DNA from: Methanobacterium sp. PtaU1.Bin242
GTDB taxonomy: Archaea > Methanobacteriota > Methanobacteria > Methanobacteriales > Methanobacteriaceae
Length of the DNA stretch: 8,566 nt
Direction: 5' to 3'
Assembly: GCA_002067565.1 (NCBI GenBank)
Contig: MVQZ01000090.1
Coordinates: 1-8,566, forward strand
In this document: positions 7,195-8,566 of the stretch, piece by piece
Layout of the letters: every line of letters starts with the position of its first letter
How positions within the stretch are numbered: position 1 is the first letter of the stretch
Translations under genes and position numbers: made by a program
The notes under the pieces: model-generated
The model's database searches: none
The model's input: only the letters and a program-made list of their open reading frames with translations
What the model was told of the DNA's origin: nothing

Positions 7195-7569
7195 CTAATC
7201 TTTTTTAGAGTAAGATAATTCATTTTCATTCTCTAAATCTTTATCACCTTGGAGAGCAATTTCCCGGGCAATATTGGTTATCTCCTGTTCAATATTCTCT
7301 ATCATATTGTATATTCTGAATATTAGATAGTAACAGCCGATAAGTCCCAGTATCAGTATCACATCTAATCCCCGGCCAATACCGGTTATATTAGCGAAGT
7401 ATCCTGTGGCTTCGGGAAAGATGGAAAGACCGATGAGAACTACCCAGACAACACTCCAAATTAATAACATTCCCAGGGACATCTTACTTTCTCTGAATCT
7501 TATAAAGGTGTAAATTATACCTACTATTCCAATAATTATCCCGATATATTGGTACAACATCAGCGCCAT
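7195..7569 (-). CDS. DUF2304-like small membrane protein
   Basis: This 124-residue protein has three hydrophobic segments (about 5-23, 32-50 and 67-86) and then a charged, probably coiled-coil tail (87-112) ending SYSKKD. The pattern of two hairpin helices, a FPEATGYFANITGIGRG linker with Pro and Gly, a third helix starting at LDVILIL, and a cytoplasmic helix matches the DUF2304 family as I remember it. Members of that family often sit beside GT2 genes of the dolichyl-phosphate-sugar type, as here. Its biochemical role is not known. The partner GT2 has no membrane segments, so a membrane-docking or regulatory role for that enzyme is a reasonable inference. The ATG follows AGAGGTT (7576-7582) with 8 bases of spacing and lies 26 bases after the GT2 stop. 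A second ATG (Met4) is possible but less well placed. Confidence 0.8.
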   Translation of the reverse strand: MALMLYQYIGIIIGIVGIIYTFIRFRESKMSLGMLLIWSVVWVVLIGLSIFPEATGYFANITGIGRGLDVILILGLIGCYYLIFRIYNMIENIEQEITNIAREIALQGDKDLENENELSYSKKD

Positions 7570-7595
7570 CTTTTTAACCTCTTTTTATTTAATAA

Positions 7596-8330
7596 TTATT
7601 TTAGAACGTCCCTTATCATCTTCACCAGTATCTTAATACCTACTTTCAGGTTGGTACCCTTCGCCAGGGCATATTCAGTGTATATGGTTTCTATGGGCAC
7701 CTCTTCCATTCTAAGTTCCTTGTGTTTGATCTCCCGGATTATCTCCGAGGAGATACCATATTCACGTGATACAACATCCAATGCTATTGCTGCCTTCCGG
7801 TTAAACGCCCGTAAACCCGACTGGGAATCCTGGACATGGGAGCCGTAGAACATCCAGGTGATGAGGTTCATAAGTTGATTAGAAATCTTCTTTACTCCGG
7901 GCATATCATCAAAATCTCTTACCCCTATAACCACATCTGCCTGTCCCTTTATTATGGGCTGGCAGACTGGCAATATATCATCGGGGTTATGCTGTCCATC
8001 GGCGTCGAAGGTCACCATTATATCTGCGTTTTTCCTTAAACAGGCTTCTATACCTGTTTTAAGGGTAGCGCCCAGTCCTCTGTTTACAGGATGGTGGTAT
8101 AGATATCCCCTCCCCTGATTATCTTCAATTATATCCTGGGCTATCTTGTAGGTCCCGTCGGTGGAACCGTCATCTACAACCACGAGTTTCAGACCCCTAC
8201 TGAGGAGTTCCTTTAACACGTCGCCGATGATATTTTCCTCATTATATGCGGGTACTATCACCCATATATCCCCCTCTACTAGGGCGAATAATTTCGGGGT
8301 GTTCTGGTTTTTTAAATGTTCATTGGACAT
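7596..8330 (-). CDS. GT2 glycosyltransferase, polyprenyl-phosphate sugar synthase-like (DPM1/DPG type)
   Basis: This 244-residue GT-A enzyme probably transfers a hexose from a nucleotide donor to a polyprenyl (dolichyl) phosphate. Visible motifs are VPAYNEE (26-32), VVDDGSTDGT (51-60), NRGLGATLKTGI (83-94), the metal site FDADGQH (108-114) and DSQSGLRAF (168-176), all standard for the DPM/DPG-synthase group. It has no C-terminal transmembrane helices, unlike some relatives, and the next gene supplies a small membrane protein. The first 20 residues precede the usual start of the family and show no ribosome site before the ATG at 8328-8330. GTG at 8259-8261 (V24) follows GAGGGGG and is a plausible alternative start, although it would trim the first beta strand. 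By eye this gene and the next are clearly richer in G+C than the GRE region. Confidence 0.9.
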   Translation of the reverse strand: MSNEHLKNQNTPKLFALVEGDIWVIVPAYNEENIIGDVLKELLSRGLKLVVVDDGSTDGTYKIAQDIIEDNQGRGYLYHHPVNRGLGATLKTGIEACLRKNADIMVTFDADGQHNPDDILPVCQPIIKGQADVVIGVRDFDDMPGVKKISNQLMNLITWMFYGSHVQDSQSGLRAFNRKAAIALDVVSREYGISSEIIREIKHKELRMEEVPIETIYTEYALAKGTNLKVGIKILVKMIRDVLK

Positions 8331-8400
8331 ATGGATTCTTTGGAAGTTTGATTTTTTTTAACACCAAATTTTATTATCTTAGCTTTAATAAAAAAATTTG

Positions 8401-8408
8401 TTTATAAA
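8401..8408 (-). promoter_or_regulatory. Candidate box A for the minus-strand glycan cluster
   Basis: TTTATAAA, read identically on both strands, lies 70 bases upstream of the first gene of the minus-strand cluster. A start about 25 bases downstream would leave a leader of roughly 45 bases. It sits in a 215-base AT-rich divergent gap (8331-8545) that also holds long T runs (8429-8464). No operator or riboswitch was recognised there. The short palindrome TAGATCTA (about 8484-8491) has no extended symmetry. Confidence 0.4.
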
Positions 8409-8545
8409 TAATAAATAGAGTTGTCTTGATTAATTTTTTTTAATTTTAAATTTTTTTTATTTAACTATCATAATGGTTGATTTAGATCTAGTCATTAAAT
8501 GTTTCTTTTTAAAGGTTATAATCTTTTGGTGGTGTGTTTACTGTA

Positions 8546-8566
8546 ATGAATGGGAAAAATTGTTCT
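8546..8566 (+). CDS. Possible 5' end of a plus-strand gene (cut by the window edge)
   Basis: ATG at 8546-8548 is preceded by GGTGGTG (8528-8534), whose GGTG can pair with the archaeal anti-Shine-Dalgarno at 11 bases spacing. Only seven codons are visible (MNGKNCS), so no product can be named. The divergent layout with the minus-strand cluster and the lack of any other explanation for 8465-8566 support it weakly. A GTG at 8534 in the same frame is an alternative. Confidence 0.3.

Noticed and set aside
8429..8464. Repeated T-runs in the divergent gap, considered as a repeat array or CRISPR leader
   Set aside because: Simple homopolymer-rich sequence with no repeat-spacer structure in the window.

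Overview
The window looks like a cell-surface glycan locus from a strictly anaerobic, AT-rich archaeon, most likely a methanogen of the Methanobacteriales. The reasons are strong GGAGG/GAGGT ribosome binding sites, TTTATA-type box A candidates, frequent AGG/AGA arginine codons, and an oxygen-sensitive glycyl radical enzyme (GRE) with its activase. This placement is inferred from these features, not from a marker gene.

Layout. Bases 1-153 are the 3' end of a transposase-like gene. Bases 154-298 are an AT-rich leader with a candidate promoter. Bases 299-1690 (+) encode a GT-B (GT4-like) glycosyltransferase. It converges on a minus-strand cluster, and an AT-rich hairpin at 1697-1723 lies between the two stop codons. 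The minus-strand cluster, in transcription order, is: a polyprenyl-phosphate-sugar-synthase-like GT2 (8330-7596), a small three-helix DUF2304-like membrane protein (7569-7195), a Wzx-type flippase (7099-5831), a GRE (about 5837-3699), its radical SAM activase (3733-2825), and a GlfT-like GT2 (2798-1785). The last four genes are packed tightly: flippase/GRE overlap at the stop, GRE/activase overlap by 35 bases, and the final gap is 26 bases. Bases 8331-8545 are an AT-rich divergent promoter region, and a plus-strand gene may begin at 8546.

How the genes may work together. The first GT2 would charge a polyprenyl phosphate with a sugar, perhaps held at the membrane by the DUF2304-like protein. 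The GT4 and the GlfT-like GT2 would extend a lipid-linked glycan, and the flippase would move it across the membrane. The GRE/activase pair is the unexpected part. Its active site (Cys-Trp-Glu, a single cysteine) is not that of pyruvate formate-lyase and resembles the C-x-E eliminase/decarboxylase branch. Its tight linkage to the flippase and a glycosyltransferase suggests radical chemistry on a glycan building block or a precursor. That assignment is inference; the substrate cannot be read from the sequence.
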